A stretch of 52,146 nt of DNA from contig NZ_JABAIT010000025.1 of NCBI RefSeq assembly GCF_012843265.1, positions 1 through 52,146 on the forward strand, in the 5' to 3' direction. Positions 29,912 through 37,958 of the stretch are shown piece by piece. This DNA comes from Bacillus sp. DNRA2. GTDB taxonomy: Bacteria > Bacillota > Bacilli > Bacillales > Cytobacillaceae. Made by a program: the position numbers and the translations under genes. Within the stretch, counting starts at the first letter, position 1. Each line of letters starts with the position of its first letter. Below the pieces are notes generated by a model. It did not search any database. It saw only the letters and a program-made list of their open reading frames with translations, and had not been told where the DNA came from.

Positions 29912-31378
29912 TTGACTAAAAAAATTACGATACTTGGTTTGGGAGCAGGCGATCTGGACCAATTACCATTAGGTGTATACAAAAAAGTTCTTAAAGCTGG
30001 GCTTGTCTACTTGCGGACAAAGGAACATCCTGTTGTTGCTGAGCTTGAACAGGAAGGTGTTCAGTTTAATTCTTTTGATTATATATATGAGAAATATGAT
30101 CAGTTCGAGCATGTGTACGAAGAAATTAGTGAAATATTGCTTGAAAAGGCAGAGCACCAGGCGATTACCTATGCTGTCCCAGGACATCCCATGGTCGCCG
30201 AGCAAACCGTTCAGCTTTTATTGGAAAAAGGACCGGCTCGCGAGATTGAAATCGAGTTTGCTGGGGGACAGAGCTTTATTGATGCAATGTTTCAGGCTTT
30301 AAAAATTGATCCGATTGATGGGTTTCAATTATTAGATGCAACAACACTTACGAGGGAAAGCTTCAATTTACAGCAACATGTTATTATTGGCCAAGTATAT
30401 GATACATATGTTGCCTCCAATGTGAAATTAACCTTAATGGAACGCTTACCTGACGATTATCAAATCTTTGTCGTTAGTGCAGCCGGAAGCAGTGATGAAA
30501 AAATCGAAGCAATTGCCTTGTTTGAATTAGATCGTGTCGTGAAAGTAAATAATTTAACATCTGTTTATGTACCTCCTGTTCGCGAAGAAAATATCCTTTA
30601 TAAGGAATTTGATAAGCTGAGACAGGTTATTGCAGACCTCCGTGGTCCAAATGGTTGTCCTTGGGATAAAGAGCAAACCCACAGCAGTCTTAAAAAATAC
30701 TTAATCGAAGAGTCGTATGAGTTAATCGAAGCAATCGAGCATGATGATCTTGACCATATGATTGAAGAATTAGGAGATGTCCTGCTTCAGGTTATGTTAC
30801 ATGCACAAATTGGTGAAGATGACGGTTATTTTTCGATTCAAGATGTAATCGAATCCATTACCGCAAAAATGATTCGCCGCCACCCACACGTATTTGGATC
30901 AGTAGAAGTAAATGGCGTTGAAGATGTTTTGACTAATTGGAATGAAATTAAATCACGCGAAAAATCAAACGAGGATGAAATTTCGCGTTTAGACCATATT
31001 AGTCTGTCACAACCGTCAATGCTAAGAGCCTATGAACTGCAAAAGAGCGCAGCAAAGGTGGGCTTTGATTGGCAAGAGGTTGAACCGGTCTGGGAAAAGG
31101 TGATCGAAGAATTACAGGAATTTAAGGCAGAAGTCAGCGGCGTGAAGCCGACTGAAAATGCCTTAAAAGAGTTTGGCGACTTATTGTTTGCTATGATTAA
31201 TTTAGCAAGATTTTACAAAATTCACCCAGAAGAGGCGTTGTTAGCAACAAACCAAAAGTTTACTGATCGGTTCCGATTCGTTGAAAAGCGGGTTAAGGAA
31301 AGTGGACGGGGATTTGCTGACCATACGTTAGCAGAATTAGATAAATATTGGGATGAAGCGAAGGAACAAGGCTTATAA
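29912..31378 (+). CDS. yabN: YabN: tetrapyrrole-methylase-like / MazG NTP pyrophosphohydrolase fusion
   Basis: 488 residues. The first ~220 resemble SAM-dependent corrin/porphyrin methylases (ITILGLGAGDLDQLPLG, YAVPGHPMVAEQTV). Two MazG modules follow: CPWDKEQTHSSLKKYLIEE with EELGD near 285, and EELQEF with EFGD near 415, giving the metal-binding EExxE..ExxD sets. MazG removes non-canonical or excess NTPs. The fusion is normal in Bacilli. The start is TTG 29912, 5 bases after the yabM stop codon. Confidence 0.94.
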   Translation: MTKKITILGLGAGDLDQLPLGVYKKVLKAGLVYLRTKEHPVVAELEQEGVQFNSFDYIYEKYDQFEHVYEEISEILLEKAEHQAITYAVPGHPMVAEQTVQLLLEKGPAREIEIEFAGGQSFIDAMFQALKIDPIDGFQLLDATTLTRESFNLQQHVIIGQVYDTYVASNVKLTLMERLPDDYQIFVVSAAGSSDEKIEAIALFELDRVVKVNNLTSVYVPPVREENILYKEFDKLRQVIADLRGPNGCPWDKEQTHSSLKKYLIEESYELIEAIEHDDLDHMIEELGDVLLQVMLHAQIGEDDGYFSIQDVIESITAKMIRRHPHVFGSVEVNGVEDVLTNWNEIKSREKSNEDEISRLDHISLSQPSMLRAYELQKSAAKVGFDWQEVEPVWEKVIEELQEFKAEVSGVKPTENALKEFGDLLFAMINLARFYKIHPEEALLATNQKFTDRFRFVEKRVKESGRGFADHTLAELDKYWDEAKEQGL

Positions 31379-31403
31379 ATTGCAATGTAAAGGAGGAGAT
31401 TTT

Positions 31404-31667
31404 ATGCGTTTAGATAAATTTCTAAAGGTTTCACGCCTGATTAAACGGCGGACAGTTGCGAAGGAAATATCTGATCAAGGCCGCATCGATATTAATGGAA
31501 AACAAGCTAAATCCAGCTCAACAGTAAAAGTTGGCGATGTATTAAAGGTTAAATTTGGGACCAGAATTGTGACGGTAAAAATTGAGCGAATTCAAGAAAC
31601 CTCCCGTAAGGACGAAGCGGCTGAAATGTATACAATTATAAGTGAAGAACGCGTAACAGAGGCGTAA
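31404..31667 (+). CDS. rqcP: S4-domain ribosome quality control protein RqcP (YabO)
   Basis: 87 residues dominated by an S4 RNA-binding domain (MRLDKFLKVSRLIKRRTVAKE, then GRIDINGKQAKSS). RqcP works with RqcH in alanine tailing of stalled nascent chains on the 50S subunit. ATG 31404 follows AAGGAGGAG; the longer in-frame ORF starts inside yabN and is rejected. Confidence 0.94.
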   Translation: MRLDKFLKVSRLIKRRTVAKEISDQGRIDINGKQAKSSSTVKVGDVLKVKFGTRIVTVKIERIQETSRKDEAAEMYTIISEERVTEA

Positions 31668-31756
31668 GCAAATTAGAGTGGTTATGAGTGTGTTCTAATT
31701 GTCCCCGCAAGTTCATAAACTTGTACAAAAACCAGCACTATGACTGTGAGGGATCA

Positions 31757-32062
31757 ATGTTGAACCAATATTATGATCAAAATACAACGAAATCATCTGT
31801 ACAGGACCATGATGTAATCATGCGAGGAAGACGTTTGCTGGAAATTACCGGTGTAAAGCAGGTAGAAAGCTTTGATAATGAGGAGTTCCTGTTAGAAACT
31901 GTTATGGGCTTTCTAGCGATAAAAGGGCAAAATTTGCAAATGAAAAACCTTGATGTTGATAAAGGAATTGTCGCTATTAAAGGGAAGGTGTATGAGTTAC
32001 TCTATCTAGATGATCAGCACGGGGAGAAAGCTAAAGGCTTCTTTAGCAAGTTGTTCCGATGA
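31757..32062 (+). CDS. yabP: Sporulation protein YabP
   Basis: 101 residues of the YabP family: RGRRLLEITGVKQVESFDNEEFLLET and GFLAIKGQNLQMKNLDVDKG. It is conserved in spore formers and controlled by sigma-E in B. subtilis. CATAAACT at about 31714 resembles a sigma-E -10 (CATACANT), but the -35 is unclear. ATG 31757 follows GAGGGATC. It overlaps yabQ at ATGA. Confidence 0.92.
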   Translation: MLNQYYDQNTTKSSVQDHDVIMRGRRLLEITGVKQVESFDNEEFLLETVMGFLAIKGQNLQMKNLDVDKGIVAIKGKVYELLYLDDQHGEKAKGFFSKLFR

Positions 32063-32700
32063 CCCTGTCCACGCAGTTTATTACCATGCTGACTATGGTT
32101 GGCATGGGCTCCTTTTTTGGAGCAGCATTTGATACGTATAACCGCTTTTTGAAGCGAGCTTCCCGAAAAAGCTGGATTGTATTTATGAATGACGTTTTAT
32201 TTTGGATGCTACAGGGTCTGTTGATTTTCTATGTATTATTCCTCGTAAATGAGGGAGAAATGCGATTTTACATCTTCATTGCCTTATTGTGCGGCTTCGC
32301 TGCTTATCAAAGCCTGTTAAAGCGAATTTATCTACACATGTTGGAAATCGCAATTTCCTGGGTTGTAGCAATTTGGCAATTCCTTGTAAAACTATTTACG
32401 GGTTTAGTCTACAAACCAATTTTGGCGCTACTGATGTTTAGTTTATCGACCATTATATTTATCGGGAAAGGACTATTTTCATTAGGAAAAACGCTCGCTA
32501 AAATTTTAGCCTGGACCTTGCTGTTATTGTTAAAACCAATCAAATGGATATTGTTTATTTTTTGGAAACTTTTGCCGAAAGGGATTAAAAAAAACGTCGA
32601 GAAGTTATATAATGTAATGGCAGGATTTCTGGGAAAAATCAAGAAATATTTTAGTAAGGTAATGGCCTTTATTAAAAATAAAACTCACCATAAAAAATAA
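32059..32700 (+). CDS. yabQ: Spore cortex biosynthesis protein YabQ
   Basis: 213 residues, an integral membrane protein with several helices in the first ~150 residues and a basic C-terminal tail. The N-terminal MLTMVGMGSFFGAAFDTYNRF is typical of the family. It is required for cortex formation; the molecular role is unknown. Its ATG overlaps the yabP stop codon. Confidence 0.9.
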   Translation: MTLSTQFITMLTMVGMGSFFGAAFDTYNRFLKRASRKSWIVFMNDVLFWMLQGLLIFYVLFLVNEGEMRFYIFIALLCGFAAYQSLLKRIYLHMLEIAISWVVAIWQFLVKLFTGLVYKPILALLMFSLSTIIFIGKGLFSLGKTLAKILAWTLLLLLKPIKWILFIFWKLLPKGIKKNVEKLYNVMAGFLGKIKKYFSKVMAFIKNKTHHKK

Positions 32701-32719
32701 ATAAAGGAGGTCTGCGAGA

Positions 32720-33109
32720 TTGAGTGCCATCAAAAAGAACGTTGCCAAAATTCAAACCGAATTAACACATCAACATGAAATCGCGGAGGTCCGCGTTGCA
32801 AGAAAGCGAAAAAAATTAATCCGACGCTTGTTTTTCTTCGCTTTAATGGTCATTGCAACAGGATATTTAATGATCTCAACACTCATTTCGCAAGCCTCAA
32901 CGATTGATAAAAAGCAGGAAGAAAAGGAAAAATTGCAACACAACCTTTCAGAATTAAAGGATGAGCAAAACGCCTTAAAAGAGGAAATCATTAAACTTAA
33001 TGATAAGGACTATATCGCTAAACTTGCACGACGAGATTATTTCTTATCAGATAATAATGAAATTATCTTCAATATACCTGAGGAAAAGAAGCAGAAAGAG
33101 GTTAAATAG
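32720..33109 (+). CDS. divIC: Cell division protein DivIC (FtsB family)
   Basis: 129 residues: basic cytoplasmic N-terminus, one membrane segment (about 36-56), then a coiled coil rich in K/E/L heptads, and the septum motif DKDYIAKLARRDYFLSD. It acts with DivIB and FtsL in the divisome. The start is TTG 32720 after AAAGGAGG. Confidence 0.95.
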   Translation: MSAIKKNVAKIQTELTHQHEIAEVRVARKRKKLIRRLFFFALMVIATGYLMISTLISQASTIDKKQEEKEKLQHNLSELKDEQNALKEEIIKLNDKDYIAKLARRDYFLSDNNEIIFNIPEEKKQKEVK

Positions 33110-33117
33110 TTGGTAAA

Positions 33118-33147
33118 TTGACACGCTTTTTTTCGTTTTTGTATAAT
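33118..33147 (+). promoter_or_regulatory. Sigma-A promoter of yabR
   Basis: TTGACA (33118-33123) and TATAAT (33142-33147) are both perfect, spaced by 18 T-rich bases. It separates yabR from the divIC operon. Confidence 0.82.
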
Positions 33148-33194
33148 ATGGAGTAATATGATTTTTTACAATTTTAAGGAGGAAAATTTTTTAT

Positions 33195-33638
33195 ATGTCA
33201 ATCGAAGTAGGCAGCAAGTTACAAGGAAAGGTAACGGGCATTACGAAATTCGGAGCGTTTGTGGAGCTACCAGAGGGTTCAACTGGCCTTGTTCACATCA
33301 GTGAGGTCGCGGATAATTATGTGAAGGACATCAATGACCATTTGAAAGTTGGAGACGTTGTCGAAGTTAAAGTTATGAATGTTGAAAAAGATGGAAAGAT
33401 TGGATTATCCATTAAAAAGGCTAAAGACAGGGTTGAATCGAAGCCGCAATCACATTCGAATTCGCACTCTCACTCTCAGCGTCCTCGCCATAATCGGACA
33501 AATGATCACCGCAATAACAAAGTCGAAAATTTCGAATCCAAAATGGCTCGCTTTTTAAAGGATAGTGAAGATCGCTTATCGTCACTGAAGCGTCATACGG
33601 AGTCTAAACGCGGTGGTAGAGGCGCCAAAAGAAGCTAA
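33195..33638 (+). CDS. yabR: S1 RNA-binding domain protein YabR
   Basis: 147 residues. A single S1 domain (about 5-75: GSKLQGKVTGITKFGAFVEL, GLVHISEVADNYVKDI) is followed by a Ser/His/Arg-rich linker and a conserved C-terminal region (FESKMARFLKDSEDRLSSLKRHTESKRGG). Related proteins associate with ribosomes or bind RNA; the exact role is unknown. It is somewhat longer than the B. subtilis protein because of the linker. Confidence 0.92.
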   Translation: MSIEVGSKLQGKVTGITKFGAFVELPEGSTGLVHISEVADNYVKDINDHLKVGDVVEVKVMNVEKDGKIGLSIKKAKDRVESKPQSHSNSHSHSQRPRHNRTNDHRNNKVENFESKMARFLKDSEDRLSSLKRHTESKRGGRGAKRS

Positions 33639-33701
33639 TAACTTGTTGCTTATTTTAATGCTAAATAGCTATGATATATTATTATATATTTTGAGTATTT
33701 T

Positions 33702-33731
33702 AAGACAGGTCGATTGAGGCTTGTCTTTTTT
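33702..33731 (+). terminator. Terminator of yabR
   Basis: AAGACAGG / CTTGTCTT-type stem with one wobble, then a T run. Confidence 0.7.
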
Positions 33732-33790
33732 GCAGTGATTTTTTGTTGAAGACCTTATTTTCCTTTTCATCTTGTTGGTATGGAATTGAG

Positions 33791-33969
33791 AGGACATATA
33801 TTCCCTTATTTGAATGAAAATTGGTGATTTTAGTTGTTTAACGGACATACAATTCCTTAATTAAGCTTGAAGGATGTCATTAGCTTGATACTTAGGCGAA
33901 TAGAGGCCTTATTGTCCGGAAATCTTTCTAAAGGAGCATTATTTATGAAAATAACGAACTCAATGTCCG
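33791..33969 (-). repeat. CGGACA paired-inverted repeat array, copy B
   Basis: GGACA-type units begin at 33791 and 33842 and inverted TGTCCG at 33913 and 33964: period 51 in each arm, 77 bases from the second forward motif to the end of the first inverted one. Read on the - strand the first unit, CGGACATTGAGTTCGTTATT, closely matches the first + strand unit of copy A. The array begins about 2 bases after the T run of the tRNA terminator. No gene lies in 33732-34009. Confidence 0.85.
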
Positions 33970-33970
33970 A

Positions 33971-34005
33971 AAAAAACGCATGGATTTAAATAATCCATGC
34001 GTTTT
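33971..34005 (-). terminator. Terminator of the tRNA-Met/tRNA-Glu operon
   Basis: A perfect 14-bp stem (AAAACGCATGGATT / AATCCATGCGTTTT, 5-base loop) that on the - strand ends in six Ts, starting 4 bases beyond tRNA-Glu. Confidence 0.9.
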
Positions 34006-34009
34006 AGTA

Positions 34010-34081
34010 TGACCCCTACGGGATTCGAACCCGTGTTACCGCCGTGAAAGGGCGGTGTCTTAACCGCTTGACCAAGGGGCC
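34010..34081 (-). tRNA. trnE: tRNA-Glu (anticodon TTC)
   Basis: 72 bases with a complete cloverleaf. The anticodon loop CTTTCAC sits on a CCGCC/GGCGG stem, giving TTC. The T-arm is GGGTTCGAATCCC and the acceptor GGCCCCT/GGGGTC. CCA is not encoded. In B. subtilis a Glu and a Met tRNA gene lie at this same place before spoIIE. Confidence 0.96.
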
Positions 34082-34106
34082 GTAATAAAATTGTTGGGTT
34101 TGGTAG

Positions 34107-34249
34107 GCAAGCCGTTTCCGCTTTTCGATGTCCAGCTCCGTTCGCTAGCCCCTCGGGTCATAAGCCAAATCACTCCAGAGGCTAACGCCTCCTGCGTGAT
34201 TCGTCTTATGCCAGTCGGGGCTGAGCAAGCGAACTCCGCTTTTCAATGT
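34107..34249 (+). repeat. 125-bp dispersed repeat, copy 4 (diverged), between tRNA genes
   Basis: It begins with the family's end motif (GCAAGCCGTTTCCGCTTTTC), continues with GTCCAGCTCC, GTCATAAGCC, GTCTTATGCCAGTCGGGGC and closes with CCGCTTTTCAATG. The centre differs from other copies: the AAGGT hairpin is replaced by GAGGCTAACGCCTC flanked by AATCAC / GTGATT. The interval from one CTTTTC end motif to the next is 118 bases. Confidence 0.82.
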
Positions 34250-34368
34250 CTAGCTGCAGGCGCCATCGGCTCGAGGTCATAAGTCAATCAGTCCAAAAGG
34301 TAAAGTTCAACCTTTCGGCCTGCTTGCCTTATGCTTGTCGCCGAAAGCTAAGCGCCTTCCGCTTTTCG
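34250..34368 (+). repeat. 125-bp dispersed repeat, copy 5
   Basis: A close match to copy 1: CTAGCTGCAGGCGCCATCGG, AGGTCATAAGTCAATC, the AAAGGT..ACCTTT hairpin, CTTATGCTTGTCGCCG and CGCCTTCCGCTTTTCG. It follows copy 4 directly and ends 3 bases before the 3' end of tRNA-Met. Confidence 0.85.
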
Positions 34369-34371
34369 TTA

Positions 34372-34445
34372 TAGCGGCGGAGGGGATCGAACCCCCGACC
34401 TTACGGGTATGAACCGTACGCTCTAGCCAGCTGAGCTACACCGCC
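34372..34445 (-). tRNA. trnM: tRNA-Met (anticodon CAT, elongator type)
   Basis: 74 bases: GGCGGTG acceptor, D-arm GCTCAGCTGGCTAGAGC, anticodon loop TTCATAC on TACGG/CCGTA, T-arm GGGGGTTCGATCCCCTC. The first base pair is G-U, so it is not an initiator. The sequence closely matches B. subtilis elongator tRNA-Met. CCA is not encoded. It is the first gene of the - strand tRNA pair. Confidence 0.95.
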
Positions 34446-34465
34446 AAAAATTAAGCACAAAAATT

Positions 34466-34494
34466 ATATTACAGTCGAATGATAATAGTGTCAA
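34466..34494 (-). promoter_or_regulatory. Sigma-A promoter of the tRNA operon
   Basis: On the - strand TTGACA (34489-34494) and TAATAT (34466-34471) are 17 bases apart, about 20 bases before tRNA-Met. It diverges from the spoIIE control region. Confidence 0.82.
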
Positions 34495-34514
34495 TAACTT
34501 TTTCGGTGAATCTG

Positions 34515-34620
34515 TCGGGAAATGCTTTTAATGTTAAAAAGACAGTGAAAAAAGTCGAGAAAAAAATGGAATACCCTTTGTGATTGTGACAATATTCTGA
34601 AATCTTTCTTATTATAATAA
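34515..34620 (+). promoter_or_regulatory. spoIIE promoter with Spo0A boxes
   Basis: GTGACA (34588-34593) and a perfect TATAAT (34615-34620) are 21 bases apart, the abnormal spacing of Spo0A-activated sigma-A promoters such as B. subtilis spoIIE and spoIIG. Upstream lie Spo0A-box-like AGTCGAG (34555-34561) and TGTCGGG (34515-34521), each near the consensus TGTCGAA and 40 bases apart. Confidence 0.78.
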
Positions 34621-34654
34621 GCATCATAATCATGAAAGCAAGGGAGTGTGGTTA

Positions 34655-37129
34655 ATGGCTAAGACAGAGCAGAATTTTACTAAGCCAATTGGTGAAGTAA
34701 ATTTTAATAGTCCGAAACTGGAATTCACTAATGGATTAAATAAACTGTTTCTAAAACTAGACGGCTTTTTTATTAAAAAGGGCTATATTCTTTTATTTAT
34801 TGGGTTTTTACTAGGACGAGCTCTTATCTTATCAAAACTAACTCCATTCAGCCTACCATTTTTTGCGGCTGTTTATTTGATGAAACGAGAACGAGCACCG
34901 CTTGCATTAATTGGGGTTATTGCTGGTGCTGCGACGATATCCATTGCTGATGCAGTATTGTCATTTGCTTGTTCCAGTGTATTCCTGCTAATTTACCGAA
35001 TGACTCATCGATGGAATAACAATGATTTAAAAGTCGTTCCTGTAATCGTATTTATTACTTTACTAGTGGGCAACCTCCTCCAGGTTTTATTTCTCGAACA
35101 GCAATTATCGATTTATGATGGAGTTATGGCTGGCGTTGAAGCAGGCTTAGGCTCGATATTGACATTGATTTTCCAACAAAGTATTCCGCTCATATCGATC
35201 AACAAACGAAAGCAGCTATTAAAAACAGAAGAAATCGTTTGTATGATTATTATGCTAGCCTCGATCATGACGGGAACAATTGGTTGGTCAGTCTACAATC
35301 TATCAATTGAGCACATTGTTGCTAGATATTTAGTATTAATATTCGCGTTTGTTGCCGGGGCCACTGTTGGGTCCACCGTTGGAGTCGTCACTGGTTTAAT
35401 TTTAAGCCTTGCGAATGTCTCAAGTTTTTTCCAAATGAGTCTACTGGCATTTTCCGGATTATTAGGGGGACTTCTTAAGGAAGGTAAAAAGATTGGAGTC
35501 GCAATCGGTTTATTAATCGCAACTGTTTTAGTTGGAATGTATGGGGAAGGAGGCGGAGAGCTATCAAAGACAATCTATGAAACCTTGGCTGCCATTTTTT
35601 TATTTTTAATCACGCCAAGAGGAATTACAACAAGATTAGCCAGGCATATTCCAGGGACAGCGGAATATGCAGCAGAACAGCAGCAATATATGCGGAAAAT
35701 GCGTGATGTGACAGCTTCAAAGGTGGCGCAATTTTCGAGTGTGTTCCAAGCGCTGTCTAAGAGCTTTACTGCCCATGAAGAAAACGACCGATATGACGAT
35801 TCTGAACGCGAATTGGATTTTTTCCTAAGTAATGTGACAGAAAAAACGTGCCAAACTTGTTTTAAAAAGGATTACTGTTGGACGAGGAACTTTGAGACAA
35901 CCTATGAATCTATGAGTGATATGATGCGAGAGATGGATCATCATGATGGGGTTCTTTCTGGAAAAACGATGCGTGAATGGGAAAAACACTGCACTCGAGC
36001 AAATAAAGTAGTTGATATGATCGGTCAAGAGCTAACCTATTTTCAGGCGAATCAAAAACTAAAGAAGCAAGTTCAGGAAAGTCGTAGATTAGTTGCCGAA
36101 CAGCTTTTAGGGGTTTCAGAGGTTATGGAAAATTTTGCAAATGAAATTCAACGGGAACGCGAGAATCATCATAAGCAAGAGGAGCAAATATTAGAGGCGA
36201 TTCAGGAATTCGGAATCCAGGTTGAACAAGTCGAAATTTATAGTTTAATCAAAGGAAATGTCGATATTGATATGACCATTCCATATTGCAATGGTCATGG
36301 GGAATGTGAAAAGCTGATTGCGCCGATGCTGTCAGATATTCTCGGTGAGACAATAGTTGTGAATGCAGAAGAATGCTCGACTTATCCGAATGGATTATGT
36401 CATGTTACCTTCGGCTCGGCGAAAGCTTTTGTTGTTGAAACTGGAGTTTCTCATGCAGCGAAGGATGGCGGCTTTGTTTCTGGGGATAGCTATTCAACCA
36501 TTGAACTGGGCCTAGGCAAATATGCGATTGCGATTAGTGATGGTATGGGCAATGGCGAGAGAGCCCATTTTGAAAGCATGGAAACTATAAGCTTATTGCA
36601 AAAAATCCTGCAATCAGGAATCGAAGAAAAGGTGGCGATAAAATCGGTCAACTCGGTATTGTCGTTGAGAACTAATGATGAGATTTTTTCAACGCTCGAT
36701 TTAGCAATGATTGATTTGCAAAATGCTTCAGCCAAATTTTTAAAAATTGGTTCGACACCTAGTTTTATTAAACGTGGGAAAAAGGTCATGAAAATCCAGG
36801 CAAGCAATTTACCAATGGGAATATTTCAAGATTTTGATGTGGATGTGGTTGGCGAGCAATTAAAGGCTGGAGATCTACTGATCATGATGAGCGATGGTGT
36901 CTTTGAAGGTCCGAAGCATGTTGAAAACTATGATTTATGGATGAAACGAAAGTTACAAGAACTACAAACTGATGATCCACAACAAATAGCAGATTTGATT
37001 ATTGAAGAAGTGATTCGCTCAAGAGGTGGTTCGATTGATGATGATATGACTATTTTGGTGTCGAAAATCAAGCATAATACACCAAAATGGGCGTCAATCC
37101 CCGTGATGAAACAAAAGAAAAATGCATAA
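34655..37129 (+). CDS. spoIIE: Stage II sporulation protein E, PP2C-type phosphatase
   Basis: 824 residues. About ten membrane helices occupy residues 40-320. The central region (to about 590) includes a CQTCFKKDYCW cysteine cluster and long helices that interact with FtsZ. The C-terminal PP2C domain has SDGMGNGERA near 628 and DDDMTILV near 795, supplying metal aspartates. It dephosphorylates SpoIIAA to activate sigma-F in the forespore and helps polar septation. ATG 34655 follows AGGGAGTG. Confidence 0.97.
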   Translation: MAKTEQNFTKPIGEVNFNSPKLEFTNGLNKLFLKLDGFFIKKGYILLFIGFLLGRALILSKLTPFSLPFFAAVYLMKRERAPLALIGVIAGAATISIADAVLSFACSSVFLLIYRMTHRWNNNDLKVVPVIVFITLLVGNLLQVLFLEQQLSIYDGVMAGVEAGLGSILTLIFQQSIPLISINKRKQLLKTEEIVCMIIMLASIMTGTIGWSVYNLSIEHIVARYLVLIFAFVAGATVGSTVGVVTGLILSLANVSSFFQMSLLAFSGLLGGLLKEGKKIGVAIGLLIATVLVGMYGEGGGELSKTIYETLAAIFLFLITPRGITTRLARHIPGTAEYAAEQQQYMRKMRDVTASKVAQFSSVFQALSKSFTAHEENDRYDDSERELDFFLSNVTEKTCQTCFKKDYCWTRNFETTYESMSDMMREMDHHDGVLSGKTMREWEKHCTRANKVVDMIGQELTYFQANQKLKKQVQESRRLVAEQLLGVSEVMENFANEIQRERENHHKQEEQILEAIQEFGIQVEQVEIYSLIKGNVDIDMTIPYCNGHGECEKLIAPMLSDILGETIVVNAEECSTYPNGLCHVTFGSAKAFVVETGVSHAAKDGGFVSGDSYSTIELGLGKYAIAISDGMGNGERAHFESMETISLLQKILQSGIEEKVAIKSVNSVLSLRTNDEIFSTLDLAMIDLQNASAKFLKIGSTPSFIKRGKKVMKIQASNLPMGIFQDFDVDVVGEQLKAGDLLIMMSDGVFEGPKHVENYDLWMKRKLQELQTDDPQQIADLIIEEVIRSRGGSIDDDMTILVSKIKHNTPKWASIPVMKQKKNA

Positions 37130-37220
37130 AGCTTACTATTCCCTTCAAGCCATCAATATATGTATAAAAATTTTTTATTGTGGCGATGCTGATAGCAATC
37201 ATGTGCAGGAGGGGAAGTAA

Positions 37221-37958
37221 GTGAAGACAGGTACATTAAGGCAGATTTTATTGATAACTGATGGCTGCTCAAATCAAGGTGAAGACCCAGTAGCGATGGC
37301 TGCACTTGCTTATGAGCAGGGGATTACCATTAATGTTATTGGGGTTATGGATCAAGATATAATTGATGAAAGAGGCATGCAGGAAATTGAAGATATCGCC
37401 ATGGCGGGTAAAGGTGTCAGTCAGATTGTTTATGCAACTCAACTTTCTCAAACGGTGCAAATGGTAACAAGAAAAGCGATGACCCAAACTCTACAGGGTT
37501 TAGTTAATAAGGAGTTACAGCATATTCTTGGTGGTTCTAAAACGGTTGAAGATCTTCCTCCAGAAAAGCGGGGCGAAGTGATGGAGGTTGTTGATGAACT
37601 TGGTGAGACAGCCCAATTAGAGGTGCTGATTCTTGTTGATATGAGTGCGAGTATGAAACAAAAACTTCCTACTGTTAAAGAGGCATTACTAGACTTGTCA
37701 TTAAGCTTAAATGCTCGGTCTGGTGGTAATCGTTTTGCGGTATTCGTATTTCCCGGGAAAAAGAATGATGTCGAAAAGCTGTTAGATTGGACTCCAAATT
37801 TGAGTGATTTAACAAAGGCTTTTTCTAAGTTGATTACAGGAGGGATTACTCCAACTGGACCTGCGATTCGGGAGGCATTATCTTACTTCCAGAAAAAACG
37901 ATCACTAAGGAGTTTGTTATCTCGTGATGATGAATCATTCTTTGAAGAGTCAGTGTAA
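37221..37958 (+). CDS. yabS: YabS, von Willebrand factor A domain protein
   Basis: 245 residues. The N-terminal ~80 resemble half a vWA fold (LLITDGCSNQGEDP); the C-terminal ~110 contain a metal-site motif DMSASMK and the T in GGITPTGPAIREAL, typical of vWA/MIDAS. Its function is unknown; in B. subtilis it sits between spoIIE and yabT and is sporulation-linked. The start is GTG 37221 after GGAGGGGAAG. Confidence 0.85.
   Translation: MKTGTLRQILLITDGCSNQGEDPVAMAALAYEQGITINVIGVMDQDIIDERGMQEIEDIAMAGKGVSQIVYATQLSQTVQMVTRKAMTQTLQGLVNKELQHILGGSKTVEDLPPEKRGEVMEVVDELGETAQLEVLILVDMSASMKQKLPTVKEALLDLSLSLNARSGGNRFAVFVFPGKKNDVEKLLDWTPNLSDLTKAFSKLITGGITPTGPAIREALSYFQKKRSLRSLLSRDDESFFEESV

Noticed and set aside
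34091-34282. 63-residue ORF between the tRNA genes
   Set aside because: It lies in repeat copies 4 and 5 and lacks any coding signal.
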